DNA of 64,000 bases from Arcanobacterium haemolyticum DSM 20595 (lineage in GTDB: Bacteria; Actinomycetota; Actinomycetes; Actinomycetales; Actinomycetaceae), in NCBI RefSeq assembly GCF_000092365.1, contig NC_014218.1:1612001-1676000 (forward strand), written 5' to 3'. Under the pieces are notes generated by a model that was not told the DNA's origin, searched no databases, and saw only the letters and a list, made by a program, of their open reading frames with translations. Positions 43,205 to 54,405 of this stretch are shown here, piece by piece. The position numbers and the translations under genes are program-made. Each line of letters opens with the position of its first letter. Position 1 is the stretch's first letter.

Positions 43205-43223
43205 TCAGACTCACCATACACGG

Positions 43224-43251
43224 GTGGCGGTTGGGATATCCCAACCGCCAC
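43224..43251. terminator. Bidirectional terminator hairpin
   Basis: A perfect 28-base palindrome: GTGGCGGTTGGGAT meets ATCCCAACCGCCAC. It lies between the converging nhaA remnant and ppx/gppA genes. Confidence 0.75.
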
Positions 43252-43273
43252 TCAGCACATTAAGGTACGAACT

Positions 43274-44230
43274 TCAGTTCAGCTGGCCTGCTGCCCGCAA
43301 CGCCAAACCATCCAGGATGTCATGCTCTGAAATCGTCACCGATTCCAACGGCCGCCCGGCTTCATCACAACGTTGAACGATCCGGTGCAATACTTCCTGC
43401 CACACCAAAGCACCAGCGCCAATCACGTCAGCCCGCTTCGGATGCAAGAACGGAACAGCCTCACGTTGCGCCAGCGGCGCCTCAATAAACCACGAGGTGG
43501 ATTCCTCAACCTGCCCCAGGCTCATGTCCAACCCGTGGATTCGCTCAGAATCATACTCTTCCAGCCCCAGCGATAACGCAGCCACCGATGTGATCGTGCC
43601 GGCTAACCCAACAACCGTACGCGCCTGACTCAAGTCAACAACGGCTTCCGCATCATCCAACGCCGCAGCAACATCCGCGCGCGCAGCAGCAACCTCATCA
43701 GCGGTAGGCGGATCCGACTTCATCTGGCGTTCGCGCATCCGCACCGAACCAACATCCATCGAATAAGCGCCCAGCACAGTACCGTCTGCACTACCCAACA
43801 CCAGTTCCGTAGAACCGCCACCCAAATCAATCGCCAACAACGGGGCATCAGGCGAAACAAGAGCAGAAATCGCACCAGCAAACGACGTGCGAGCTTCCTC
43901 TTCCCCACTCAGCACCTGCGGTGTAACGCCAAGGCGCTCCCGCACACCATTAATAAACACGTCCCGATTTTCCGCATCCCGCGTAGCAGACGTGGCTGCA
44001 AACACCACCGATTCACACCCATGTTCCGCAATCTGCCCAGCATAATCATCAACCGCAGCCAACGTACGCTCCAACGCCTGCGTATCAAACCGCCCCGTCT
44101 TATCAACGCCCTGCCCCAGACGAACAATCTCCATCCGCCGCACAACATCGCTCAACACGCCACGATCATCAACATCGGCAATCAACAAGCGGATTGAATT
44201 CGTCCCGCAATCTATCCCTGCTACACGCAT
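43274..44230 (-). CDS. Exopolyphosphatase/pppGpp phosphohydrolase (Ppx/GppA)
   Basis: A 318-residue actin-like ASKHA phosphatase. DCGTNSIRLLIADVDDRG (phosphate 1) at 7 onward, and LAIDLGGGSTELVLG (phosphate 2) near 137, with conserved Glu in SGEEEARTSF. Acts on polyphosphate and/or pppGpp. The actinobacterial neighbours DUF501 and FtsB-like genes lie upstream on the same strand. Confidence 0.9.
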   Translation of the reverse strand: MRVAGIDCGTNSIRLLIADVDDRGVLSDVVRRMEIVRLGQGVDKTGRFDTQALERTLAAVDDYAGQIAEHGCESVVFAATSATRDAENRDVFINGVRERLGVTPQVLSGEEEARTSFAGAISALVSPDAPLLAIDLGGGSTELVLGSADGTVLGAYSMDVGSVRMRERQMKSDPPTADEVAAARADVAAALDDAEAVVDLSQARTVVGLAGTITSVAALSLGLEEYDSERIHGLDMSLGQVEESTSWFIEAPLAQREAVPFLHPKRADVIGAGALVWQEVLHRIVQRCDEAGRPLESVTISEHDILDGLALRAAGQLN

Positions 44231-44248
44231 TCCCGGGCTCCTTTAGCG

Positions 44249-44812
44249 TCAGGCGGTAACGGCAGCGTCGTCGCCCATCCCACAATGACACACTGCAGGA
44301 TCCCAGCCAACTTGCGCCAAAACGTCATCCCCAGCCGGGCACACACCCGGCCCAGCAGCCAACGCATACCCAGCCAACGCATGCAAACACTTCACACGAT
44401 CAGGCATACCGCCCGCAGACTTCCCCGCGATCTCCGGAACCTCGTCCATCACATCGCGGCGCTCTACATACGAATCGTGCGCACGCGCATGCGCCGCAGC
44501 ATACTCAGGATCAGCCGCAAGGCGCTCATTGTACGACACCATCTCCCCCGCACTCTCAATCCGCGAAATCTCGCGAACCAGCCACGGGTAAGACAAGTAG
44601 AACACGGTTGGGAACGGCGAACCATCCGGAAGACGTGGATACGTGATCGTTACAGCCGGCGCGCCACAGGCACACCGCGCCCCGATCCCCACCAGCCCGC
44701 GCGGATCGCGGCCGAGTTGCGCCGTAAGAATTGCGCGATCATCCGGACGAATCTCCGTAGCGTTCACAGCTACACGCTTCAGAACGTCAAGAGGGACAGA
44801 AAAAGATGTCAT
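44249..44812 (-). CDS. DUF501 domain protein
   Basis: A 187-residue protein of the DUF501 family, nearly always found between ftsB/divIC and ppx/gppA in actinobacteria, as here. It contains LGRDPRGLVGIGARCACGAP and PFPTVFYLSYPWL, plus a C-terminal CPAGDDVLAQVGWDPAVCHC. Four cysteines in two pairs suggest possible metal binding. No known activity. Overlaps the upstream FtsB-like gene by four bases. Confidence 0.88.
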   Translation of the reverse strand: MTSFSVPLDVLKRVAVNATEIRPDDRAILTAQLGRDPRGLVGIGARCACGAPAVTITYPRLPDGSPFPTVFYLSYPWLVREISRIESAGEMVSYNERLAADPEYAAAHARAHDSYVERRDVMDEVPEIAGKSAGGMPDRVKCLHALAGYALAAGPGVCPAGDDVLAQVGWDPAVCHCGMGDDAAVTA

Positions 44813-45513
44813 TTCTTTGCATCCTTCGTTGTTGGGGAATCACCGGATTCCTGAGGTTTATGTGGTAGATTTTCGTTCAAAAGTGGGGTGTTTTGTGGGT
44901 TTTCCCGCTCGCCAACTTGCCCTGCGATCACGATTGAATCCCAGCCCGTCACAAAAAATGGGGTTTGTTGGCGCCGCAACCGGTTGACTTCTTCCGCACG
45001 TGCCGTGAGTTGATCGTTTGCATCGCCTTGCTTCGGATCTTTCGTTGAGTACAACGTTTGCCCTGGCATCACAAATCCGAGCCTTTCGCGCGCTTTCGCC
45101 TGCACGTACGTCGGATCTTCCCAGAGTTCTTTTTCTTCCGTTAACGATTCTACGCGCTCTTTCATGAGCGACAGTTCCGATTTCGCTTTTCTAATGTCTT
45201 CTTGTTGCGCCAAGTACTGCGTGAGCGGATTGGCAACAATCAGTACCCCCACCAGCGCAAATAGTACAACCGTAGCCAGCCGTAGTGAGATTCGATGAGT
45301 TTTGTCTTGCCTTTCGATCACCAGGTGGTGTTCGCGCGTGAAACGTTTTCGTGACGAGGTTTCGTTTTTTCGAGGGGACGACGACCCCGGGCGCGCTTTT
45401 CTCCCAGGTTTGTTCACTGGCGTTGTTGGTTTCGTTCGGCGCACTGGTTGTTGCGCGGGTACACGACGTGGTCCGGGGGTACCGGATGAGCGCTGAGGTG
45501 GACGACGAACCAT
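44809..45513 (-). CDS. Septum formation initiator (FtsB/DivIC-like)
   Basis: A 234-residue single-pass divisome protein. A long basic, Pro-rich cytoplasmic N-terminus (1-75), membrane helix about 83-102 (LATVVLFALVGVLIVANPL), then a coiled coil (EDIRKAKSELSLMKERVESL) and the DivIC motif TYVQAKARERLGFVMPGQ. ATG 45513 was chosen as the frame upstream shows no homology. Works with FtsQ/FtsL in cell division. Confidence 0.85.
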   Translation of the reverse strand: MVRRPPQRSSGTPGPRRVPAQQPVRRTKPTTPVNKPGRKARPGSSSPRKNETSSRKRFTREHHLVIERQDKTHRISLRLATVVLFALVGVLIVANPLTQYLAQQEDIRKAKSELSLMKERVESLTEEKELWEDPTYVQAKARERLGFVMPGQTLYSTKDPKQGDANDQLTARAEEVNRLRRQQTPFFVTGWDSIVIAGQVGERENPQNTPLLNENLPHKPQESGDSPTTKDAKK

Positions 45514-45592
45514 GCCTCTAAGTCTAGAGCCATAAGGGCAAAAACGGGAGATGGAGGTGGTGAGCCGCCCCACGCCGTAAAGATAAGAGAGC

Positions 45593-45629
45593 AAAAAAGT
45601 GGGACCACATCCGATTAGGATGTGGTCCC
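45593..45629 (-). terminator. Intrinsic terminator of eno
   Basis: On the minus strand GGGACCACATCC and GGATGTGGTCCC pair around a 5-base loop and are followed by ACTTTTTT. It lies 47 bases beyond the enolase stop; a textbook intrinsic terminator. Confidence 0.95.
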
Positions 45630-45675
45630 GGTTCGTCAACTACTACGGTTAGTAGTTATCAACGATGATGTATTC

Positions 45676-46974
<1,299 letters not shown>

Positions 46975-47191
46975 TCATTATTGGTCTTGCAGTCTCATGC
47001 CGGGAGGTTCCCAGCACGTACTCTTCTATTGTCCTACGTTTAGGCACATTTGGGTACCTATAGCCGTAAGTATTCTTAAACTCGCCCGCCGATTTTCATA
47101 AAAGTAGCGTCTTTTCTTCCCGAAATACCGGCTGAAAGTCCTATTCTTTAGGGTTCGCTAGGCTCTTTTTCGCAGTTGGCATAGTGTTCCT

Positions 47192-50100
47192 TCAACCGAT
47201 GAAAAGTTGATCGATCACTCGGCTGACGAATTCGAGGATTTCTTCATTCTCTAACGCTTCGGCTGTGCCCAACACTTGACCTCCACGTTCTGGCATTGGC
47301 ATCATGACAGTACGAATCGCAGCTTTGGCAATTGCGCGTGGATACAGGCGGCGCATTCGCGCCTGCCTAGAGTCAGAGAGGACCACTGGAGCGAATCTGA
47401 TGTTCTTCCCCATGGCAGTGATTTCTTCGATTCCTGCTGCACGGGCTTGTTCCCGGAGGCGAGCGAGGGCAAAGAGCCGATCCACTTCCTTTGGAATTTC
47501 ACCGTATCGATCAACCAGTTCGTTGCGAATATCTTGCCGTTGAGCATCGTTGGTTGAAGCTGCGATCTTGGTGTAAATTTCCAGACGCAACCGTTCCGAT
47601 GTTACCCAGTTTTCTGGCACGTAGGCTTCTACTGGAAGTTCGATTCGCATATCAGCCAGTTGTTCTGCTTCACTGCGCTTATCTTGCCCAGTCAATTGAG
47701 CTACGGCTTCAGAGACCATCCGCAGGTAAAGATCGAAACCAACTCCAGCGATATGGCCAGACTGTTCGCCACCTAACAGATTTCCGGCACCGCGAATTTC
47801 CAAATCTTTCATCGCTACATGGATACCTGCACCCAGTTCAGAGTGTGTGGCAATAGTGCGCAGGCGTTCGATTGCCGTTTCAGTCATTGCCTTATCACGC
47901 GGATAGAGGAAATAGGCATAGGCACGATCCCGGCCGCGGCCAACGCGCCCGCGAAGCTGATGGAGTTGGGAAAGGCCGAGCTTATGAGCATCTTCTACAA
48001 TCAACGTGTTCGCGTTGGAAATATCCAGGCCAGTTTCCACAATCGTGGTGCACACAAGCACATCAATTTCTTTATCCCAAAACGCCTGAATAACATCTTC
48101 TAACTGATGTTCAGTCATCTTTCCATGTGCCACCCCAACCCGTGCTTCAGGCACGAGTTCGGAAATTTCAGCGGCCACTTTGTGAATACTCTGCGTGCGG
48201 TTGTGGATGTAGAACACTTGGCCATCGCGCAGAAGTTCACGCTTGATAGCAGCAGAGATCTGTTTCGGTTCGTGGCCACCAACGTACGTCAAAATCGGAT
48301 GGCGTTCTTCTGGCGGAGTGGCAAGTGTAGACATCTGACGGATACCAGTAACTGCCATTTCCAACGTTCGCGGAATTGGGGTTGCAGACATCGACAGCAC
48401 ATCAACAGCCGGATAGAGTTGCTTGAGCATTTCTTTATGTTCCACGCCGAAGCGCTGTTCTTCGTCAATAATAACGAGCCCAAGATCCTTGAATCGCACA
48501 TCCCCTGTGATCAGCCGATGAGTGCCAATCACAACATCGATTGTTCCTTCACGAGCACCTTTACGCACCCCTTCAGCTTCTTTCGCGGTTTGGAAACGCG
48601 ATAGCCCGGCAACCGTAACTGGGAATCCGCTGTAACGTTCAGTGAATGTTTCCAGATGCTGTTGCACAAGCAAGGTGGTGGGCACAAGAACCGCTACCTG
48701 CTTGCCATCTTGTACCGCTTTGAATGCAGCCCGGACAGCAATTTCTGTTTTTCCGTAGCCCACATCCCCAGAGATCAGGCGATCCATCGGTTCTAGCGAT
48801 TCCATATCGCGTTTTACATCGTCAATTGTGGAGATCTGATCTGGCGTTTCAATGTAAGCAAAGGCATCTTCTAGTTCGCGCTGCCATGGGGTATCTGGGC
48901 CAAAAGCATGGCCTTTTGTGGCCCTACGCTGAGCGTACAAACGGATCAGTTCTTTCGCGATCTGCTTGATTGCAGCGCGCGCTTTCGCCTTAGTTTTAGC
49001 CCAATCAGCGCCGCCCATCTTGTTCAAACTTGGCGCATCGCCACCTGAATATTTAGTGACTTGATCGAGCTGATCAGTGGGCACCCACAGTTGATCGCGT
49101 GGGTTTCCGCGTTTAGACGACGCATACTCTAACACCACATATTCACGCTGGGAACCGCTGCGGCCGCCGAGTGCACGTTTGGCAAGTTTCACGAATTGAG
49201 CCACGCCGTGCCGCTGGTGGACAACATAGTCACCCGGTTTCAGTTGCAGTGGATCAACCGCGTTCTTACGCCGTTTTGGCATGGCTGATTGGCTGCGCAC
49301 AGCCGCACGTTTACGGCTCATCAAATCAGCAGCGCCAAAAACTGCGATGCGGCGGCCAGTGTGAATGAAGCCAGTAGGCATAGGAGCCACAGTCACATAA
49401 ACAATCCCTGCTTGCAAAGTAGCAGGCACAATATTCACGAATGTTGCCGGCACGTCCGCTGCTTCAATTTGTTCTGCTAGGCGGCGCCCTAAACCAGGAC
49501 CTTCAACAACAATAACCACGGACCATCGTTGCTTAACAATAGCTTCGATATGATCAATGGCTTTTTCAATGTTTCCGCCGAAGCTTGATGGTTCGGCAAG
49601 ATCTGTATGGAACGATTCATCGCTTGGGAAACCCGCCGCGCTCCACCATGCATATCCGCGTTCTTGGGCCAGTTTCCGAATATGCGATACCGTTTGGAAT
49701 GATGCCTTATTGACGCTCAACGGAACTTCGCCACCAGAGACAGCCGCACTCCATGCGGCTGCTAAGAATTCATCCGTAGTTTCAATAAGCGAATCTGCAC
49801 GTGCCGTAACACGTTCTGGTTCAACAACAATAATCCGCGTTTGTTGTGGGAAGTAATCGAGCACGGGATGCATTTCTGGAACCAAGATTGGCATGAGTGA
49901 TTCCATGCCTTCCACGGCGATTCCGTTGGCAATCTTTTCCAGCATATCGATGGCTCCAGGGAAGGTTTCCATAGCCTGGGATGCCCGGGAACGAACGCTA
50001 TCAGTAAAGATCAGTTCGCGGCACGGCGGAGCATACACTTCTGCACATTTTTCGATCGATCGCTGATCAGCTACAGCGAAGGAACGAATATCATCTACTT

Positions 50101-50698
50101 CATCACCGAACAGTTCGATACGCATAGGATGCGCTTCGGTTGGCGGGAAGATGTCTAAGATACCGCCACGAACTGCGAATTCACCACGTGTTTCAACCAT
50201 ATCCACACGGGTATATGCGTGCGCCACTAACCGTTCTTGCACATCAGCAATATCAATCGTATCGCCAATCTTGATAACAACAGGCGTGAGTTCTCCCAAC
50301 CCTTGAGCAACTGGTTGTAATAAAGACCGCACAGGAACGATTAACACGAGTAACGGTGGAAATTCTTCCGGATGTGCAAGGCGGCGGAGTGTACGAAGCC
50401 TGCGCGCAACGGTATCCGAACGAGGAGATAACCGTTCGTGCGGAAGGGTTTCCCATGCGGGAAGTACCGCGATCGTATCGTGGGGAATATACGAGCCAAG
50501 GAGAGTGGCCAATTCATCGGCTTCACGGCCTGTAGCCGTGACTATCACGTTGGTTCGGCGCTGATCGATTTCCGTGAGCGCGGCAACCAGCGGAGCAACA
50601 GCACCACGTGGCACATCAATCTGGCATTCCTTTTCGGACTCTAGGCCAGCAAACTCCGGGTTAGATGTAAAAACGTTGAGTAAAGATCCTAGATTCAT
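47192..50698 (-). CDS. mfd: Transcription-repair coupling factor Mfd
   Basis: A 1168-residue Mfd that removes stalled RNA polymerase and recruits UvrA. N-terminal UvrB-like modules, the RNAP-interacting domain opening LKPGDYVVHQRHGVAQFVKL near 492, then superfamily 2 translocase motifs: GDVGYGKTEIA (Walker A), DEEQRFG (box II), SATPIPRTLEMA, GRVGRGRDRAYAY, and the C-terminal TRCF domain. ATG 50698 is likely; a GTG at 50713 is in frame. Followed closely after pth, mfd being the next gene on the same strand. Confidence 0.95.
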   Translation of the reverse strand: MNLGSLLNVFTSNPEFAGLESEKECQIDVPRGAVAPLVAALTEIDQRRTNVIVTATGREADELATLLGSYIPHDTIAVLPAWETLPHERLSPRSDTVARRLRTLRRLAHPEEFPPLLVLIVPVRSLLQPVAQGLGELTPVVIKIGDTIDIADVQERLVAHAYTRVDMVETRGEFAVRGGILDIFPPTEAHPMRIELFGDEVDDIRSFAVADQRSIEKCAEVYAPPCRELIFTDSVRSRASQAMETFPGAIDMLEKIANGIAVEGMESLMPILVPEMHPVLDYFPQQTRIIVVEPERVTARADSLIETTDEFLAAAWSAAVSGGEVPLSVNKASFQTVSHIRKLAQERGYAWWSAAGFPSDESFHTDLAEPSSFGGNIEKAIDHIEAIVKQRWSVVIVVEGPGLGRRLAEQIEAADVPATFVNIVPATLQAGIVYVTVAPMPTGFIHTGRRIAVFGAADLMSRKRAAVRSQSAMPKRRKNAVDPLQLKPGDYVVHQRHGVAQFVKLAKRALGGRSGSQREYVVLEYASSKRGNPRDQLWVPTDQLDQVTKYSGGDAPSLNKMGGADWAKTKAKARAAIKQIAKELIRLYAQRRATKGHAFGPDTPWQRELEDAFAYIETPDQISTIDDVKRDMESLEPMDRLISGDVGYGKTEIAVRAAFKAVQDGKQVAVLVPTTLLVQQHLETFTERYSGFPVTVAGLSRFQTAKEAEGVRKGAREGTIDVVIGTHRLITGDVRFKDLGLVIIDEEQRFGVEHKEMLKQLYPAVDVLSMSATPIPRTLEMAVTGIRQMSTLATPPEERHPILTYVGGHEPKQISAAIKRELLRDGQVFYIHNRTQSIHKVAAEISELVPEARVGVAHGKMTEHQLEDVIQAFWDKEIDVLVCTTIVETGLDISNANTLIVEDAHKLGLSQLHQLRGRVGRGRDRAYAYFLYPRDKAMTETAIERLRTIATHSELGAGIHVAMKDLEIRGAGNLLGGEQSGHIAGVGFDLYLRMVSEAVAQLTGQDKRSEAEQLADMRIELPVEAYVPENWVTSERLRLEIYTKIAASTNDAQRQDIRNELVDRYGEIPKEVDRLFALARLREQARAAGIEEITAMGKNIRFAPVVLSDSRQARMRRLYPRAIAKAAIRTVMMPMPERGGQVLGTAEALENEEILEFVSRVIDQLFIG

Positions 50699-50725
50699 GA
50701 TGACTTTCTGCACCGAACGTTCGTG

Positions 50726-51313
50726 TTAGTTAGCGGTATGCAACCGCATTGTTGCCTTTTCCAAGCCAAGCTCAATAACATCGCATACGGCATCCGCCGC
50801 ACACTCAATCATCAGCTCAAGTTCCTTGCGTTCCTGAGCGGAGAACGCAGAAAGGACGAAATCAGCCGGATCTTGGCGCCCTGGTGGCCGCCCGATCCCG
50901 CAACGCAACCGAATGTAATTCTTTGATCCGGTAGATTGCGAGATTGACTTCAGGCCGTTGTGTCCGCCTTCGCCCCCACCGCGCTTTAAACGCAATGTGC
51001 CGAATGGCAGATCCAATTCATCATGAATGACGATCAGATGTTCAACATCACCGTGATAGTAGGACATGAGCGCTTTAGTAGGGCCACCAGAGGTATTCAT
51101 ATAGCCCGTAGATATACCCAGCACAACCTGTTCACCTGGCTGCCCAGGAGCCACGCCCACTCGGGTTGAACCAGATCGGGTTTGCGATTGCTTATGCATG
51201 CTCAGCGAAATGCCTAATTTGCGCGCGAGCGTATCAATAACCATCTGCCCAATATTGTGCCGAGTAGCGGCATATGTAGGTCCAGGGTTTCCAAGCCCTA
51301 CTACGGTGTACAT
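50726..51313 (-). CDS. pth: Peptidyl-tRNA hydrolase
   Basis: A 195-residue Pth that recycles peptidyl-tRNA. GLGNPGPTYAATRHNIGQMV contains the catalytic His, followed by GYMNTSGGP, HDELDLPFGTLRLKRGGGEG (Asp) and GHNGLKSI, all typical. It lies between rplY and mfd on the same strand, as in many actinobacteria. Confidence 0.96.
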   Translation of the reverse strand: MYTVVGLGNPGPTYAATRHNIGQMVIDTLARKLGISLSMHKQSQTRSGSTRVGVAPGQPGEQVVLGISTGYMNTSGGPTKALMSYYHGDVEHLIVIHDELDLPFGTLRLKRGGGEGGHNGLKSISQSTGSKNYIRLRCGIGRPPGRQDPADFVLSAFSAQERKELELMIECAADAVCDVIELGLEKATMRLHTAN

Positions 51314-51439
51314 TCTTTTCTCCTCGTTCAGCGGATCTCTACGCTACTTTACCGCTAGAGTCCGACATAATTTGGTGCACACTTTCTGCCTTCGCCCATG
51401 GCGTGAGCACAGCCCCAAAGAAAGATGCTCTTCACAGCA

Positions 51440-51469
51440 GTGAGGCCCACCCATTCGGGCAGGCCTCAC
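51440..51469 (-). terminator. Hairpin after rplY
   Basis: GTGAGGCC and GGCCTCAC, plus inner CCC/GGG separated by CA bulges, form a compact hairpin 17 bases beyond the rplY stop. No good T run on the minus strand. Confidence 0.55.
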
Positions 51470-51485
51470 CAAAGTTTTACTGAGA

Positions 51486-52067
51486 TCACTCAGCTGCTTC
51501 TTCAGATTCTTCAGCTTCTTCTGGAACGTCAACAGAAGGAACAGCGATCACAACAACGATGGTTTCTGGATCGAGTTCAACTTCGACGTCTTCTGGAAGC
51601 TTCAGATCAGCAACGGTAACGTGGGTGCCTTCTTCAAGACCTTCGACGTTAACGGTGATTGCTTCTGGGATGGCGATAGCTGGAGCCTTAGCCATAACCT
51701 GAAGAAGTTCAACGGTTGCGATGGCGTCGCCTGCTGGTTCACCTTCAACAACAACTGGAACTTCGACGTCAACCTTTTCACCCTTCTTCACGCGGAGAAG
51801 ATCGATATGCTCGATCAAGCGGGAAAGTGGGTTGCGCTGAACATCCTTGACGATTGCCAGGTGCTTTTCGCCTTCAACTTCAATAGAAAGAAGTGCGTTT
51901 GCGTTGCCGCGAACTGCAAGGAAGGTGGTGTGGTAATCGAGTTCAAGGTGCATTGGTTCTTCTTCGTGACCGTAGAGAACGCCTGGAAGCTTCTCTTCAC
52001 GGCGAAGACGACGAGCAGCGCCCTTACCGAATTCCTTACGAATATCAGCCTTCAATGTTTCATTCAT
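51486..52067 (-). CDS. rplY: 50S ribosomal protein L25 (general stress protein Ctc type)
   Basis: A 193-residue L25/Ctc with the N-terminal 5S rRNA-binding domain (KADIRKEFGKGAARRLRREEKLPGVLYG, read as GKGAARRLRREEKLPGVLYG) and the long Ctc C-terminal beta domain, finishing in an acidic Glu-rich tail (EEAEESEEAAE). Binds 5S rRNA in the large subunit. AAAGGAG precedes ATG 52067. Confidence 0.95.
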   Translation of the reverse strand: MNETLKADIRKEFGKGAARRLRREEKLPGVLYGHEEEPMHLELDYHTTFLAVRGNANALLSIEVEGEKHLAIVKDVQRNPLSRLIEHIDLLRVKKGEKVDVEVPVVVEGEPAGDAIATVELLQVMAKAPAIAIPEAITVNVEGLEEGTHVTVADLKLPEDVEVELDPETIVVVIAVPSVDVPEEAEESEEAAE

Positions 52068-52247
52068 GAGGTACTCCTTTTATTTCTGTGTTTTAACGGG
52101 CCTCGATCCGGAGGCTACACCACAAGGAGTAGACACCGCGTCGATAACGGAAGTTTCCTTCCCTCGCCGAGGCAACTGTTCAAGTCTACAAGCCCAGCCG
52201 GCCGAATCATAATGAACACCAGCAAGATGTGCCAACGTCACATCAGA

Positions 52248-53276
52248 TCAGTATGCTCCATCAAACATGGAGGTAACCGAACCGTCGTCAAACACTTCGC
52301 GGATCGCGCGTGCCAAAACTGGAGCGATCGAAAGCACGGTGAGCCCATCGAAACGCTTTTCTTCGGCGATCGGCAGGGTGTCCGTGACGATAACTTCGCA
52401 CGCACCAGATTCCATCAAACGTTCGCGGGCTGGGCCGGACATCGGGGCGTGAGTAGCCGCGATGATCACGTCCTTTGCGCCAGCTTCCAACACAACGCGA
52501 GCAGCGCCTGCGATTGTGCCAGCGGTATCGATAAGATCGTCAACGATGATTGCGGTGCGGCCAGCAACGTCACCAACAACGCGGTTTGCGGTTGCCTGGT
52601 TTGGACGTGAAATATCACGGGTCTTGTGAACGAACGCAAGCGGCACACCACCGAGGCGGTTGCCCCACTGTTCAGCCACCTTGATACGGCCGGCATCTGG
52701 GGAAACGATCACGGATTCTTCCGGAACTACACGGGTGCGCACGTAATCAACCAATGTTGGCATGGCCCACAGGTGATCCACTGGGCCATCGAAGAAGCCC
52801 TGAGTCTGGGAAGCGTGGAGATCCACGGACATGATGCGTTCTGCACCAGCAGCTTTGAACAAATCGGCCATCAGGCGTGCCGAAATTGGTTCGCGGCCTT
52901 TGTGCTTCTTGTCCTGGCGTGCGTATGGGAACGATGGGAGTACCACAGAAATGCGTTTGGCGGATGCACGCTTGGCGGCATCAACCATGATGAGCGCTTC
53001 CATAATCCACTTGTTCACAGGGACGTCAATCGACTGAATAATGAATACGTCCGAGCCACGGACGGACTCATCGAAGCGAACATAGATTTCCGAGTTTGCG
53101 AATTCGTACGACGTTGTTGGCGACAATTCGATTCCGAGTTCTTTCGCAACTGCTTGTGCGAGTTCCGGATGTGCGCGCCCAGTGGCGACAACGAGGTGCT
53201 TTTCACCGCTTGTATGGATGCCTGTCATACCCGACCATTCTTTGTGTTCCAGTTTTAGCGATGACCGGCTAGCCAT
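52248..53276 (-). CDS. prs: Ribose-phosphate pyrophosphokinase
   Basis: A 342-residue PRPP synthase. Characteristic segments: RISVVLPSFPYARQDKKHKG (ATP-binding), VSVDLHASQTQGFFDGPVDH read around SVDLHASQTQGF, the flexible loop VSPDAGRIKVAEQW and the PRPP loop IVDDLIDTAGTI. ATG 53276 lies nine bases after glmU; ATG 53228 would give the common 326-residue length and cannot be excluded. Confidence 0.95.
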   Translation of the reverse strand: MASRSSLKLEHKEWSGMTGIHTSGEKHLVVATGRAHPELAQAVAKELGIELSPTTSYEFANSEIYVRFDESVRGSDVFIIQSIDVPVNKWIMEALIMVDAAKRASAKRISVVLPSFPYARQDKKHKGREPISARLMADLFKAAGAERIMSVDLHASQTQGFFDGPVDHLWAMPTLVDYVRTRVVPEESVIVSPDAGRIKVAEQWGNRLGGVPLAFVHKTRDISRPNQATANRVVGDVAGRTAIIVDDLIDTAGTIAGAARVVLEAGAKDVIIAATHAPMSGPARERLMESGACEVIVTDTLPIAEEKRFDGLTVLSIAPVLARAIREVFDDGSVTSMFDGAY

Positions 53277-53285
53277 CGCCTTAGC

Positions 53286-54353
53286 TTAGTGACTTTCACC
53301 CAGAACCGTGAAAGGAGGAACGTGCGTATCCGCTTCGATGCGCGTTGCACAGGCAACGACATGAGGCACAGTGGATCGTTCTCCAACGGTGACGTCAGTT
53401 AGTTCCGTGTGTGGACCGACGACGGCGAACCCGGACACGTTCGTGTTCCCACGAAGGATTGTGCCCGGCTGAATGATGGCGTCCGGCGCAAGGGTAACGC
53501 CCACATCAATGTGTGTGGTTGCCGGATCGATAATTGAGACACCGGAGCGCATCCAGAATTCGAGGATGCGGCGGTTTTTTTCTGCGCGCAACGTAGCGAG
53601 TTGGACAAGATCGTTGACGCCTTCTGCTTGGATCGAATCCGCGAGCACATAGGAGGCAACGCCTTTACCTTGTTCAGAGGCGCGTGCGATGACGTCCGTA
53701 AGATACATTTCCCCTTGAGCGTTATCTGTGCCCAAGCCGCCGAGCGTGGAACGGAGGAAATCAGCATCGAAAATATAGGTGGAGGTTCCGATTTCTTTGA
53801 TTGTGCGTTGAAGATCGGTGGCGTCTTTTTCTTCAACGATTCCCACAACTGGGCCAGTTGCTTCTGGGGTGTGTGGAGTTTCGGTGGAACCTGGGGCAGC
53901 ATCGCGGAGGATGCGGCCATAACCGAACGAGTTGTTAAGAACGGTGGACAGGACGGTTACTGCAGCGCCAGATTCGTTGTGAACACGGGTGAGTTCGGCA
54001 AGAGTTTCTGGCGTAAACATTGGGGAATCGCCTGCTACCACGAGGATTGGCCCGTGAAGATCAGCCGGTAGCGCTTCCATTCCGCACCATGCTGCACGGC
54101 CGGTACCTTTGATATCGTCCTGATCTGCGATGAGTACGTGCGGAGCTATCTGAGACAGGTGGGATACAACGTGGTCACGTTCGTGACGAACGACGACGAC
54201 GGTGTGCTCAGTTCCAGCCTTTTCCACCGCATCTAGTGCGTGCCCTACAAGGCTACGACCACACATGGAAAGGAGAACTTTCGGGGTCTGTGACTTGATT
54301 CGGGTCCCTTTTCCTGCAGCCAGAATAATTGCTGCAGCGAGTTTCTGACTCAC
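53286..54353 (-). CDS. GlmU-like N-acetylglucosamine-1-phosphate uridyltransferase, short form
   Basis: A 355-residue protein. The N-terminal uridyltransferase domain is complete: LAAGKGTRIKSQTPK (11-25), then GTGRAAWCGMEAL and VVAGDSPMFTPETL, with NNSFGYGRILRD and VEEKDATDLQR. The C-terminal left-handed beta helix is only begun (VGVTLAPDAIIQPGTILRG ... VGERSTVPHVV) and ends PPFTVLGESH, so the acetyltransferase part with its CoA and catalytic residues, about 100 residues, is missing. It stops nine bases before prs. GTG 54353 has GAGGAGG ahead of it. Confidence 0.85.
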   Translation of the reverse strand: MSQKLAAAIILAAGKGTRIKSQTPKVLLSMCGRSLVGHALDAVEKAGTEHTVVVVRHERDHVVSHLSQIAPHVLIADQDDIKGTGRAAWCGMEALPADLHGPILVVAGDSPMFTPETLAELTRVHNESGAAVTVLSTVLNNSFGYGRILRDAAPGSTETPHTPEATGPVVGIVEEKDATDLQRTIKEIGTSTYIFDADFLRSTLGGLGTDNAQGEMYLTDVIARASEQGKGVASYVLADSIQAEGVNDLVQLATLRAEKNRRILEFWMRSGVSIIDPATTHIDVGVTLAPDAIIQPGTILRGNTNVSGFAVVGPHTELTDVTVGERSTVPHVVACATRIEADTHVPPFTVLGESH

Positions 54354-54405
54354 TGGTGCCTCCTCGGCTAACCGACTCAAGAACACAACGCTAAGCATTG
54401 TTTCG

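Noticed and set aside
51621-52610. Plus-strand open frame (329 codons) across rplY and prs
   Set aside because: Runs antisense over two conserved genes and the gap between them; no domain signal.
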